Source: Mycolicibacterium litorale
GTDB taxonomy: Bacteria > Actinomycetota > Actinomycetes > Mycobacteriales > Mycobacteriaceae
Assembly (NCBI GenBank): GCA_002007745.1
Contig: CP019882.1
Span: forward strand, 6,014,001 to 6,078,000
Direction of reading: 5' to 3'
Length of the DNA stretch: 64,000 nucleotides
The notes below the pieces were generated by a model. That model was not told the DNA's origin and did not search any database. It saw only the letters and a program-made list of their open reading frames with translations. Shown in pieces: positions 9,323 to 17,930 of the stretch. The position numbers and the translations under genes were made by a program. How positions within the stretch are numbered: position 1 is the stretch's first letter; every line of letters starts with the position of its first letter.

Positions 9323-9742
9323 TTAGTCCTTCGGTTTCATAGACGCTGCGGCCACGCGCCGCGGATCCTTGGCCCTGCGGTGGAGCTCCTGGGTAAGCCG
9401 TATCGTCTGACCGATGGCACTGGTCAGATTGTGTTTCGACTTCTCCTCAGGCGCGACGAGGATTCCTGCATAGAAGGCCTCTCCCAATGTGAGTGCTCCA
9501 GCGAAGATGCCCTCGAAGACTTCGCGTTCCCCCCGCAGCTCCAACGTCCAGTAGCCAGGCGCCGCGTCACGGGGCAGTTCTGCGGCAGGCCCGGGCTGTC
9601 CTTCGCGGAAGGCGACAAGGATGCACTCATTTGCCGTGGTGATCACCAGCTCGACCGGATACGGCTTGACAGGAGCACCGGCGGATGGCGCGGCCCTGAC
9701 AGCGGCGAAAAACGCCTCGGCTTGGTCGCGCAGACTAGTCAT
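9323..9742 (-). CDS. small SCP2-like protein
   Basis: 139 aa. I do not recognise a named family with certainty. The central pattern (YWTLELRGEREVFEGIFAGALTLGEAF split over two strands and a helix) resembles the sterol-carrier SCP2 fold, where a short lipid or acyl-CoA-binding domain ends in a helix after a hydrophobic tunnel. The ATG at 9742 overlaps the stop of the upstream M29-like gene as ATGA; this fixes the start better than the GTG five codons upstream. The tight packing in the catabolic operon suggests a substrate-binding or accessory role. No catalytic motif is visible. Confidence 0.65.
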   Translation of the reverse strand: MTSLRDQAEAFFAAVRAAPSAGAPVKPYPVELVITTANECILVAFREGQPGPAAELPRDAAPGYWTLELRGEREVFEGIFAGALTLGEAFYAGILVAPEEKSKHNLTSAIGQTIRLTQELHRRAKDPRRVAAASMKPKD

Positions 9743-10818
9743 GCCGGCGTCAACCACTTGGTTCCTCCAAATTGCTCGCAGAGCTCGATGATTTCGGCAT
9801 CTGGTTCTTCGGCCATGACCAGCCGGCCGTCCCTGACAACCGGAACCTCACCCGCGGTGATCGTCGGCCGCTTGATGACCCCGAACATGGGCGTCGCGGT
9901 GCTGGGGTCGGTACCACCGAGCAATTGGTTGCCACCCATGGCCATGAAGAATGTGCCTGCGCGACGCGACCAGGACATGATGTTGACGGATCGTGCAGCG
10001 TCCGATCGAACCTGTGCAGGCAGGAGCGGCACTTTGGTGTTGAGACCGAACCCGCATTCGGCGAGGCGAGTCGCGTTGTGCGTGGACCGTGCGGTCTCCC
10101 ACATGAAACGCGCCTCGGGCCCACCAGAAATCTCGGTCACCCAGCCGTTCTTGATGGTGAAGACGATGGGTTCACTGGGCGCATCGAACGTCAGCGCGGC
10201 GTCGAGCACCAGCCGGCCGTTTGCCGTGTATTCGAGATCTCCAAAGACCGTTGTTGCGCCCGGGAACGTGCCGATATAGCCCGGCACGGCTGGGCCCGAC
10301 TCATAGGGACGGGGACCTATGTATGCGCCGACACTGCCGGGAACGGGTGACATCCGGAAGTCCGTGCCCTTGTCATCGGTGACGTGCAACGCACGGTTCT
10401 CCCGGATGATCTTCTGTGCTCGGGTGCCAAAGAGATAGATGAGCTCGTTGGGTACTAACGCTGACTCAGCGATGAGAGCGTCCGCTTCCGGTCGGACGAG
10501 CAGGTACCGCGTGCCGTAGTCGAAGGATGCAAGGAATCCGGCCTCCGAATGCGACGTCGGCCCCCCGAAATCGAAAAGCATGTCTGTCGCCTTGATCGCG
10601 GCGGCAACAACCGGGTTGAGAGGTTGCCCGAACTTGGTGGGTTCTTTGACTAATACACATACCTCGGCCCCGACACTCTTTGCGGCAAACCCAATCGCTT
10701 CGATGACACGGTCGTCCATTCCGGGCTCACACAGGAGTAGGACTGACTCGCCGGGCTGAACGTTACCGAAGCGGATACAGTTCGCCGCCCCGGCGGCGAG
10801 CCGAAGCAGTTCGTTCAT
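9739..10818 (-). CDS. M29 aminopeptidase-T / 2,5-dihydroxypyridine dioxygenase-like protein lacking metal ligands
   Basis: 359 aa with the overall layout of the M29 aminopeptidase T/NicX superfamily: an N-terminal Rossmann-like half (VQPGESVLLLCEPGMDDRV, about residue 20) and a C-terminal metal-site half (LAECGFGLNTKVP, about 250; GTFFMAMGGNQLLGG, about 290). In the family the last segment normally reads GxxHxAxG followed by an H-x-D; here the first His is Phe and the H-x-D region reads ATPMFG, so the usual ligands are missing. It begins the minus-strand catabolic operon. Function is unknown; a non-metal or differently metallated enzyme, or a binding protein, is possible. Confidence 0.7.
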   Translation of the reverse strand: MNELLRLAAGAANCIRFGNVQPGESVLLLCEPGMDDRVIEAIGFAAKSVGAEVCVLVKEPTKFGQPLNPVVAAAIKATDMLFDFGGPTSHSEAGFLASFDYGTRYLLVRPEADALIAESALVPNELIYLFGTRAQKIIRENRALHVTDDKGTDFRMSPVPGSVGAYIGPRPYESGPAVPGYIGTFPGATTVFGDLEYTANGRLVLDAALTFDAPSEPIVFTIKNGWVTEISGGPEARFMWETARSTHNATRLAECGFGLNTKVPLLPAQVRSDAARSVNIMSWSRRAGTFFMAMGGNQLLGGTDPSTATPMFGVIKRPTITAGEVPVVRDGRLVMAEEPDAEIIELCEQFGGTKWLTPA

Positions 10819-11119
10819 CGTCGCAATTCCTATCGTCGGCGCATCAAGTGTTCTCCAAAGCAGAATAATAGCCTGCTATACGGAACTCTCACGTCACCGT
10901 ATCGACCAGGAAGGCGGTGCGTCAACCAGACCGTCCACCCGGGTTCGCGCGTGTACATGCAACTGCACTACCGCGGGTGGCATTGATGATCATGGTCCAT
11001 CGAATACGCGAATTTTGTCGCAGAACACCTACGATCGAGTTCAGGTGTTGAGTCGGTCCTGCGTACCAACGTGGCCTAATAGACGCGTCGCCGGGTCAGC
11101 ACGTCGGCGTTCAGATTGC
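10819..11119. promoter_or_regulatory. promoter region of the M29-to-hydroxyacid-oxidase operon
   Basis: About 300 bases between the CAP-domain gene stop and the M29-like start. No gene is supported. It holds a TTC-N9-GAA site close to the start and a copy of CTATACGGAAC (10876-10886). This is where transcription of the operon running to 3722 should begin. Confidence 0.5.
10851..10865. promoter_or_regulatory. candidate operator TTC-N9-GAA (site 3)
   Basis: TTCTCCAAAGCAGAA, with TTCT/AGAA arms, 32 bases upstream of the M29-like start. Immediately beyond it lies CTATACGGAAC, an 11-base copy of part of site 2. Confidence 0.4.
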
Positions 11120-11620
11120 TCAGTTCGCCACGAGTCGGCCGTAGAGTCGGCCGTAGACGGCGACCACGACACTGCGATCCCAACTGTTCTCCGACCACAC
11201 GCCGATTTGGCTGTTGTCGCAGTCGGCCATGATGCCGTGAGCAACCGGGTCGTAGTACCACTGGTTGAGAACATCGACGTTGTTGATCGCGAGCGACGGG
11301 GTGATCGCGACGGTTTCGGTCACTGCGCCGGCGAACCCGGCGGCTGACGCCCGGGATTGCGGGGACGAACCGTCGCTGCCGATGTTGCCGTCGAGTGCAT
11401 GGTTGGTGAGCACGTCGGCGGCGTGCCATTGGGCGGCGAGGCGCAACTGCGGGTTCACATGGACGCGCGTGGTGCACCCCGCCTCTTGCTGAATCGTGCT
11501 CACGTTGGTGACAACGGAATTGTTGAGCCGTACGTTGTCGGCGTGGGCGGTTGGCACCGGAGCCACGGCGAGAAGTAAACCGGCGATTGTGGCAGCACGT
11601 GTCGTGTGTCGCAGGGTCAT
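11120..11620 (-). CDS. secreted CAP-domain (SCP/PR-1) protein
   Basis: 166 aa from ATG 11620. The first 28 residues form a typical signal peptide (basic start, hydrophobic core AATIAGLLLAVAPV, AHA cleavage site). The mature part is a CAP domain: RLAAQWHAADVLTNHAL (about residue 60) with the conserved His, a TETVAI strand for the second motif, and a C-terminal WSENSWDRSVVVAVYG strand. Such proteins are extracellular and may bind lipids or act as proteases. It follows mceF by 31 bases and so is probably the last gene of the mce operon, suggesting a role at the cell surface together with the Mce proteins. The reading frame extends further upstream but only as mceF antisense-frame sequence. Confidence 0.85.
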   Translation of the reverse strand: MTLRHTTRAATIAGLLLAVAPVPTAHADNVRLNNSVVTNVSTIQQEAGCTTRVHVNPQLRLAAQWHAADVLTNHALDGNIGSDGSSPQSRASAAGFAGAVTETVAITPSLAINNVDVLNQWYYDPVAHGIMADCDNSQIGVWSENSWDRSVVVAVYGRLYGRLVAN

Positions 11621-11651
11621 GTGAGGTCCGGTGGCTCCGATTCGCCCAGTG

Positions 11652-13118
11652 TCATGAGTTTGGCGGTAGCAACATGGACTGCCAGGATTTAGTTTGGGTG
11701 CCGTTCTGCGCCAGGTCGCTACGCGTGTACCGTTTGCCGTCGGGTCCGATATAGGAGCCGGTCGCGGGATCGTATTGCGTGACGGCGGGCGGCGTGGCCG
11801 ATTGTGCTGCGTGGTCCGATTCGTCGGCTGGTAGCGGGTGCGGGCCTGGTGGCAGTTGCGGAACGTCTTGACCCGACAGTGTTGCGTTCGGATCCCCCTT
11901 CCAATTGAAACCATCATTGAGCGGAACGTAATTGTCGTCGCTTTCGCACATCGCGACTGTGGGTGCCCGCTTGCCGGGCCGGGTCTCGCAGGGGATGTTG
12001 CGCGCACCTCGGACGGCATTTGGTGAATCTTGCGGGATACGGCAGTAGAAATCACCCGGGGGGCGATCCGGATAATCCTCGTCGGTCGCCGAGCGGATCT
12101 GTTGCGCTGGAAGAAATCCGGTCATACACGGAGCAGGCACGTTGAAGTTCATGTTGAAGTTCAGACCGAATCCCCGATACGGGGTGTCGACGGCATGATC
12201 GGCCATTCCGGTGCCCTGCAAGAGTTGAACTCCCATGGGCAACAGCACAAGCAGCTGCTCGAGATTCGCCTGATAGGTGATCAACACCGGGGCCACGGTT
12301 GCGAGGTTGGCCAACACGATCGGCAACGTCGGCCGGATCCGGTCCAGTAACTGTCGGGTCTCATCGAATGCTGCCGGACCGTTCTGCAGAATTCCGACCA
12401 GGTCACGATCGTGTGTACGCAGTTGGCCGGTGACGGTGGCAAGGTGGGCAGCCCAAGCTTGGACCGCGTCAGGCGGGTGGGTCCGGCTGTTGAGCAGAGG
12501 TTCGGAGTTGTCGGCGAGGTTCGTGAGATCGTTCAAATGGGCGCGGGCATCGATCGACAATGACGCTGTGGCTTTGACGATTCGGGAGATGTCCGGGCCT
12601 AGGCCACCAAAGGCGATGTAGGACTCGTCGACAACGGTCTTGAGGTTGTCGCCGGGAATGGCCAGCAAGCCTCGGTTGGCCGCGTCCAACAGGGCGTTGA
12701 TGTCCGGGGGGACCGATGCGTGTATCACGTCGCCCCCTCTCAGCGGTGGCGACGTGTTGTTGCGTGGGAGCAGCTCGACATACTGCTCGCCGACCGCGGT
12801 TTGGCTTCGAACCTGCGCCTCGAGATCGGATGGCACGGGGATTGACGTTTTCAGCGATAAGACAGCCTCCGCACCATCCGCGGTCAGTCGCACATCGGTG
12901 ACTTGGCCGACCTCGGTTCCGCGGTAGGTGACATTCGCGCGAGGGTAAAGACCTGCGGTTCTTTCTAATTCGACGGTCACCGTGTACCGGCCCGCGCCGA
13001 ATAGCAGCGCGGGCAAGCGAAGGTACGTAAGCGACATGACGACAAGCGCCACCACGGTGACTACCGCCAGGACGATGAGCTGGACACCGGTTCTTCGTCG
13101 GATGTAGAGACTCGGCAT
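11652..13118 (-). CDS. mceF: Mce family protein MceF
   Basis: 488 aa. One N-terminal membrane segment (about residues 12-35), then the MCE/MlaD domain (AGLYPRANVTYRGTEVGQV, about 50-130), a long helical region and a proline- and glycine-rich tail. Mce A-F proteins form the tubular substrate-transfer assembly that spans the periplasm and works with the YrbE permeases. This is the sixth and last mce gene, starting one base after the mceE stop. The tail (NGTQTKSWQSMLLP) resembles the C-termini of other MceF proteins. Family assignment is strong; substrate is unknown. Confidence 0.92.
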   Translation of the reverse strand: MPSLYIRRRTGVQLIVLAVVTVVALVVMSLTYLRLPALLFGAGRYTVTVELERTAGLYPRANVTYRGTEVGQVTDVRLTADGAEAVLSLKTSIPVPSDLEAQVRSQTAVGEQYVELLPRNNTSPPLRGGDVIHASVPPDINALLDAANRGLLAIPGDNLKTVVDESYIAFGGLGPDISRIVKATASLSIDARAHLNDLTNLADNSEPLLNSRTHPPDAVQAWAAHLATVTGQLRTHDRDLVGILQNGPAAFDETRQLLDRIRPTLPIVLANLATVAPVLITYQANLEQLLVLLPMGVQLLQGTGMADHAVDTPYRGFGLNFNMNFNVPAPCMTGFLPAQQIRSATDEDYPDRPPGDFYCRIPQDSPNAVRGARNIPCETRPGKRAPTVAMCESDDNYVPLNDGFNWKGDPNATLSGQDVPQLPPGPHPLPADESDHAAQSATPPAVTQYDPATGSYIGPDGKRYTRSDLAQNGTQTKSWQSMLLPPNS

Positions 13119-13119
13119 G

Positions 13120-14253
13120 TCAGCGGCCTTGGTCGAAGTGATAGGGGGCGAGCAACGGGTTGCCGGCCGTGTACGGGCTGGGGAGCTGGCCGATCGTGCG
13201 ACCCCATTGCAGCTCGAGTTCGGTCAGGTTGCCCTCCCATCGAGTTCCGGTGAACAGCGCGGTGTCGAGCCGACTCAAGGTGAAGTCGAAAACCACGTTG
13301 GCGTTGGCCAGGTCGCCGCGAAACCACTTCGTGACGTTCTCCTTCACCCAGGGGAAGGTGGTCAGGACGCTCAGTGACCGCGTCAGCGCGGGACCGGAGT
13401 CGGCCAGCGAGCGAAGAACGGGTGCGAGTTCGTTGAGTTCTCGGACCAAGTTGTCTTTGGTTTGGTTTACCGAATCGACTGTGAGGGCACTGAATTTTCC
13501 CAAGGTGTCCAGCGCATCGGCGAGATGTTGCCGTTGGTCCTTCAGTACGGCCAGCGCGTCCGGTATTGCTCGAACCGCCCTGTCCAGCACTGGCTTTTGA
13601 TCGGCAATCTGTGAAACGAGGTTGTTGAGGCTTTCGTTCGCGGCGATGATGTCGCCGATCTGATCGTTGAGCGACGAGACGAGCACGTCCAGCTGCTCGA
13701 TCAAGCTCCGCAGATCGTTCTCCCTGCCGGTGAAGGCGGTGCTCAGCGCGGCGGTGATGTCCTGGATTTGGCCGAGGCCGCCGCCGTTGAGCAACAGCGA
13801 CATCGCGGCAAGGGTCTTCTCGGTCGTCGGGTAGGTGCTGCCGGAGGTTAATGGAATGATCGATCCGTCGTGCAGCCTGCCCTGCGGTGGAACGTTCTGG
13901 GGCGGTGCAAGTTCGATATGGCGTGACCCCAGCAGGCTGGTCTGGCCAACAGTCGCGGTGGAGTTCGCCGGCAGCACGACGTCACCGTTGATCGTCATCG
14001 TTACCAGGGCGTGCCAATCTTGGCGTTCGATGTTGGTGACGGTGCCCACTGTGACATCGCCGACTCGCACTCTGGAGTTGCGTTCCATGGTGTCGAGGTC
14101 GGGCAATTGCGCTTGGATGGTGTAGGAGCCGCTGCCACGACCTTCCGTTCCGGGCAGTGGCAGTGAGTTAGCGCCCTGCCAGCCGCAAGCGGTCACGCTG
14201 ATGCTGACTGCCAACCCTGTCGTCGTCAGTGCCAGGAGCCCTCGCGATCTCAT
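13120..14253 (-). CDS. mceE: Mce family lipoprotein MceE
   Basis: 377 aa. A signal peptide ends in the lipobox SVTAC (Cys about residue 23), marking it as the lipoprotein member of the Mce set, as expected for MceE (LprK type). The MCE domain follows (SRVRVGDVTVGTVTNIE, about 60-140), then long amphipathic helices through about 300. It overlaps the mceD stop by four bases, indicating translational coupling within the operon. Confidence 0.93.
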   Translation of the reverse strand: MRSRGLLALTTTGLAVSISVTACGWQGANSLPLPGTEGRGSGSYTIQAQLPDLDTMERNSRVRVGDVTVGTVTNIERQDWHALVTMTINGDVVLPANSTATVGQTSLLGSRHIELAPPQNVPPQGRLHDGSIIPLTSGSTYPTTEKTLAAMSLLLNGGGLGQIQDITAALSTAFTGRENDLRSLIEQLDVLVSSLNDQIGDIIAANESLNNLVSQIADQKPVLDRAVRAIPDALAVLKDQRQHLADALDTLGKFSALTVDSVNQTKDNLVRELNELAPVLRSLADSGPALTRSLSVLTTFPWVKENVTKWFRGDLANANVVFDFTLSRLDTALFTGTRWEGNLTELELQWGRTIGQLPSPYTAGNPLLAPYHFDQGR

Positions 14254-15614
14254 GAGCCGTCTCCGGGCGGCATCATGATCCCGCGAAGTCCGTCGCTTGG
14301 ATCCGTGGGCTGCGCCCCGCTCTGTGTCGACACGGCAGAGGTCGGTGCTGGCGCCGCCGCGGGCGACTCAGCGGCAAGCGGCTCGTCTGCGCCCGTCGGG
14401 GTGTTGTCCTGCGTCGCGCTTGGGGGCGGCTGCGGTGGGATGTAGTCGGGACGCATCCAGTCTTCGCTATAGGTCACCTCGTTCGGCCGCGCCATGGCGC
14501 CGGCGAACGGATTGATCCCCAGGGGTGGGAAGTTGATCTGACGATTCTTGACGATGGGTGCGAGATACTGGACGCAGAGCTTCGCAGATTGTTCGGCATC
14601 CATTCGCGAGGCCGCTTGAATCGCGTCGCAGACAAAGGTGATGGGGTTGTTGAACATGTTCAACACCATGGCCCCGGACACCGCCCCCTTGGTGGGCTGG
14701 TAGATGTTGATGTAGTTCTGGATGGAGTTGGGGGCCACGTGGAGCGTCTGCTTGAGATCGCCGAGGCTCTCAACAATCGCGGCACTGATGGACGCAACTT
14801 TGTCCGATGTGATACCGACAGTTTCGCGGTTGGCGGCCACGAAGGCTTGAACATCACCCACGACGGAGTTGACATCGCTGATGGCGTCCCCGACTTCGGT
14901 GGGCTCGTTCGCCAACAGGCCGGTGGCGGTGGCGATGTTCTGGTTCAGCTGCCGTATCGCTTCTGTGCTGCTGCCCAGCGCGGTCACCAGAATGGACAGG
15001 TTCTTCAGCGTGCCGAAGATGTCGTTGGTGTGATCACCCAGAGCCGAGAATGCCGTCGACATGTCGATGATCGCTTGCCGAATCGTGGAGCCTTGTCCCC
15101 GCAGGTTGTCGGCGGCGGTGTTGACCAGCGCGCCTAAGGTGCTGACCCCACCCGGCTCGGTGGGTTGTAGTGCGGTGGTGAGCTTTTCAAGTTGTTTCCG
15201 AAGGTCGTCGTACTCCACCGGGACGGCGGTCCGTTCCTCAGGGATCGTGGTGCCATCGGCCATCACTGGCCCTCCCCGGTATACCGGGGTCAACTGGACG
15301 GCCCGCGCTGGCACGAGGGAGGGCGACAATATCGCGGCATTCGCCGTCGCGGGAACCTTGTACTTGTCGTCGTACCAAAAGCTGATTTTGACCCGCGCGC
15401 CGTCGGGGTCGATGTGATCGATTTTGCCGACCGGTACGCCCAGGATCATCACGTCATCACCGACAAAAACCCCGTTGCTGTTGGCGAAATACCCCACCAC
15501 ATGGGTTCGGCTGACGTGCTCGCCGGCGCGAAGGACCGCGCAGGTCCCCCCGATCAGTATCGCCACCAACAGGATTCCTGTGGCGATTCGCCAGCGCCGC
15601 AGCAGAGTGACCAT
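14250..15614 (-). CDS. mceD: Mce family protein MceD
   Basis: 454 aa. An N-terminal membrane anchor (about residues 10-30, ILLVAILIGGTCAVL) is followed by the MCE domain (SNGVFVGDDVMILGVPVGKI, about 45-125), long helices, and a disordered Pro/Ala-rich tail after about residue 385. Overlaps mceE by four bases and mceC by one. Part of the Mce importer shaft. Confidence 0.92.
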   Translation of the reverse strand: MVTLLRRWRIATGILLVAILIGGTCAVLRAGEHVSRTHVVGYFANSNGVFVGDDVMILGVPVGKIDHIDPDGARVKISFWYDDKYKVPATANAAILSPSLVPARAVQLTPVYRGGPVMADGTTIPEERTAVPVEYDDLRKQLEKLTTALQPTEPGGVSTLGALVNTAADNLRGQGSTIRQAIIDMSTAFSALGDHTNDIFGTLKNLSILVTALGSSTEAIRQLNQNIATATGLLANEPTEVGDAISDVNSVVGDVQAFVAANRETVGITSDKVASISAAIVESLGDLKQTLHVAPNSIQNYINIYQPTKGAVSGAMVLNMFNNPITFVCDAIQAASRMDAEQSAKLCVQYLAPIVKNRQINFPPLGINPFAGAMARPNEVTYSEDWMRPDYIPPQPPPSATQDNTPTGADEPLAAESPAAAPAPTSAVSTQSGAQPTDPSDGLRGIMMPPGDGS

Positions 15615-16918
15615 TACCGGCCTCCTTCCTGCGTCGGTGGCGCCGCCTCCAGGGGCGGATACAGGACCGAACTCGGGGTGGGCGGTGCTGCCGGGACCGC
15701 TGGTGGCCCGGGCGGTGGGCCGCCAGGCGGCGGCGCGGGTAGGGGCGGCCGGTACGGATAACGAGGATCGCCAGGGTTGCCGGTGATCGCGTCCGGCAAG
15801 TCCAGCGTGGGCGGACCTCCTTGTCCGGTGCGCGGGTAGGGAATGGGCAGAGCCGGCGTGGCTGGCTGACCGGTCTGCGGATCGACCCGTTGAGATGGCA
15901 GCAGCGTGGCCGGATCCAGCCCGAGGTCAGAGAAGGCCGCATCGACAAAGGGCTGCATGAATTGTCCGGGCAGCAGGTTGGCCACGTAGGCCTTGAAGAA
16001 GGGTCCGCTCGCCGCCGCTTCGCCGAGCGAGAGGATGTATGCGTTCAACTTTCTGATGGATTCCTGCACTTGCTGTTTGCGATTGTCGATGATGGTGAGG
16101 ACGCCGTTGAGCTTTTCGAGCGCGGGCTTGAAGGTGTCTTTGTTCTCGGTGATGAAACCTTGGATCTGCTGGGATAGCGCTGAAACGCTGCGCGCAACGT
16201 GATCCAACGCCGAGCTTTGTTCGAGGAGCTCCGTGAGCAGCGCATTGGAGTTCGTGATGAGTCCGACGATCTGGTCACTGCGCTCGGCCAGGACAGTTGT
16301 TGCCTTGTTGGCATTGGCGAGCAATGTCCGCAGTTGCGCGTCTCGTGCGTTGAGCGTGTCGGAAAAGCGTGAGACGCCTTGGAGAGCGATCTTCAAAGTC
16401 GGAGGGGTGTCCTTGAACGTCTCAGACAACGTAGCCAGCGATTTCGATACGTCCTCGGTGTTGAGGCCACTGATGGTCATCGTGAGATCGCCGAGCGCAT
16501 CCGGCAATTGGTACGCCGATCGTGTCCTGTCGACCGGTATGGGTGTGGTGAGTTGACCGTCGCCGCGGGGAGTGACCTCCAGGATCTTGGCGCCGAGCAC
16601 CGTCTTTGTCTTCACCGCGGCCTCGGTGCGGTCACCCAACCGGACGTCTTCGTCGAGTTTGAACGTCACCAGCACCTGGGGTCCCGACAGGCCGACGCTT
16701 TCGACCTGCCCTACCTTCATCCCAGAGACCTGCACGGCTGCACCGGAGGTGAGGCCCCCCGCTTCGGAGAAGAATGCGGAGTACTCGGTCGAGTGGTCGA
16801 TGAAGGGCAGGTCTTGGAAGTTGATCGCGGTGGTCACGACCGCGCCGGCCACGCAGAGTCCGATGGCCCCGATGACGACCGGGTTGCGCTCACTGAATGA
16901 CTTCACTTCGGTGTGCAC
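15614..16918 (-). CDS. mceC: Mce family protein MceC
   Basis: 434 aa with one N-terminal membrane helix (about residues 15-32), the MCE domain (AVQVSGMKVGQVESVGL, about 55-130), a helical core, and a tail after about residue 350 that is extremely proline-rich (PLPAPPPGGPPPGPPAV). The start at 16918 overlaps mceB by 29 bases. It is a structural part of the Mce transport complex. Confidence 0.92.
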   Translation of the reverse strand: MHTEVKSFSERNPVVIGAIGLCVAGAVVTTAINFQDLPFIDHSTEYSAFFSEAGGLTSGAAVQVSGMKVGQVESVGLSGPQVLVTFKLDEDVRLGDRTEAAVKTKTVLGAKILEVTPRGDGQLTTPIPVDRTRSAYQLPDALGDLTMTISGLNTEDVSKSLATLSETFKDTPPTLKIALQGVSRFSDTLNARDAQLRTLLANANKATTVLAERSDQIVGLITNSNALLTELLEQSSALDHVARSVSALSQQIQGFITENKDTFKPALEKLNGVLTIIDNRKQQVQESIRKLNAYILSLGEAAASGPFFKAYVANLLPGQFMQPFVDAAFSDLGLDPATLLPSQRVDPQTGQPATPALPIPYPRTGQGGPPTLDLPDAITGNPGDPRYPYRPPLPAPPPGGPPPGPPAVPAAPPTPSSVLYPPLEAAPPTQEGGR

Positions 16919-17930
16919 CGCCCGCTGGGCTGTCCGGCCACCTTGATGTACACGGGTTGTCCCCCTTGCCGTTGACCTTCAAGAGGATGTCGCACAGGTA
17001 GAAGCCGAAGTAGTCGCCGTAGAGCGCCTGCCGACCGAGGGCTTGATATGCGTCGGGCAGTGTCGCGAGCAGGTTGTCCAGATAATCGTGGTCGGCGACG
17101 GCAATCCCTGCCGCACGGTCCGTTTCGTGAACGACATTCTGCAGTGGCGGGCGAGCTTGTCCGAGCAAGCTCGCTAGCGCGGTTGCGGCGGCGTCGGCGT
17201 AGGTCACCGAGTTGCTGACGTCCTGTCTCCGGTCGGCCAATGTAGTGACGAGCTGGACGAGGGAGTCGATGCCCTTGGCGAATTGGGTGTTCTGATCGCC
17301 GAGGGTCCCGAGCACCGTGTTGAGGTTGACGATGACCTCACCGATCAGCTTGCTGCGGTCGGCCAGTGCGCTGGTAAGCGCTGCGGTGTGCTCGAAGAAC
17401 GAGCCGATCGTGCCTCCTTGTCCTTCGAACACAGCGATCAATTGGCTTGACAACGCGTTGACCTGGTCCGGGTCGAGAGCGCGAAACAGTGGTCGGAATC
17501 CTCCGATCAGTGCATCCAAGTCCAGCGCTGGGGAGGTGTTGGATAGCGGGATCGTTTCCCCCGGCCGTAAGCGGCTGGCGTCGCCGGCACCGTCCTCGAG
17601 TGCCAGATAACGCCCTCCGATCAGGTCGGCGTAGCGGATGACAGCGCGAGTGCCACGCGTGAGCACCACCGAAATGTCGGTGCCGAACACAACATCAACC
17701 GTCGTATCCGGGTTCAGTTTTAGCTTCTTAATCTTGCCGACCTCGACGCCGGCGATGCGGACGAACTGACCTTCTTCGAGTCCCGAGACGTCCGCGAACG
17801 TCGCGGAATACGACACCTCTTTCTGGAAGCGGAGTTGGGCGAAGATCGCGAACATCGCCCCGGCGAAAAAGAGGCACGCCACAACAAATGCCGTAAGCCG
17901 CCACACCACACCGAACAGTTTGTCGTTCAT
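16890..17930 (-). CDS. mceB: Mce family protein MceB
   Basis: 346 aa. N-terminal membrane helix (about residues 10-30), MCE domain (LEEGQFVRIAGVEVGKIKKL, about 50-130) and a helical region ending in YFGFYLCDILLK and a short tail. This is the usual short MceB form. Its ATG overlaps the mceA stop, consistent with one polycistronic message. Confidence 0.92.
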   Translation of the reverse strand: MNDKLFGVVWRLTAFVVACLFFAGAMFAIFAQLRFQKEVSYSATFADVSGLEEGQFVRIAGVEVGKIKKLKLNPDTTVDVVFGTDISVVLTRGTRAVIRYADLIGGRYLALEDGAGDASRLRPGETIPLSNTSPALDLDALIGGFRPLFRALDPDQVNALSSQLIAVFEGQGGTIGSFFEHTAALTSALADRSKLIGEVIVNLNTVLGTLGDQNTQFAKGIDSLVQLVTTLADRRQDVSNSVTYADAAATALASLLGQARPPLQNVVHETDRAAGIAVADHDYLDNLLATLPDAYQALGRQALYGDYFGFYLCDILLKVNGKGDNPCTSRWPDSPAGGAHRSEVIQ

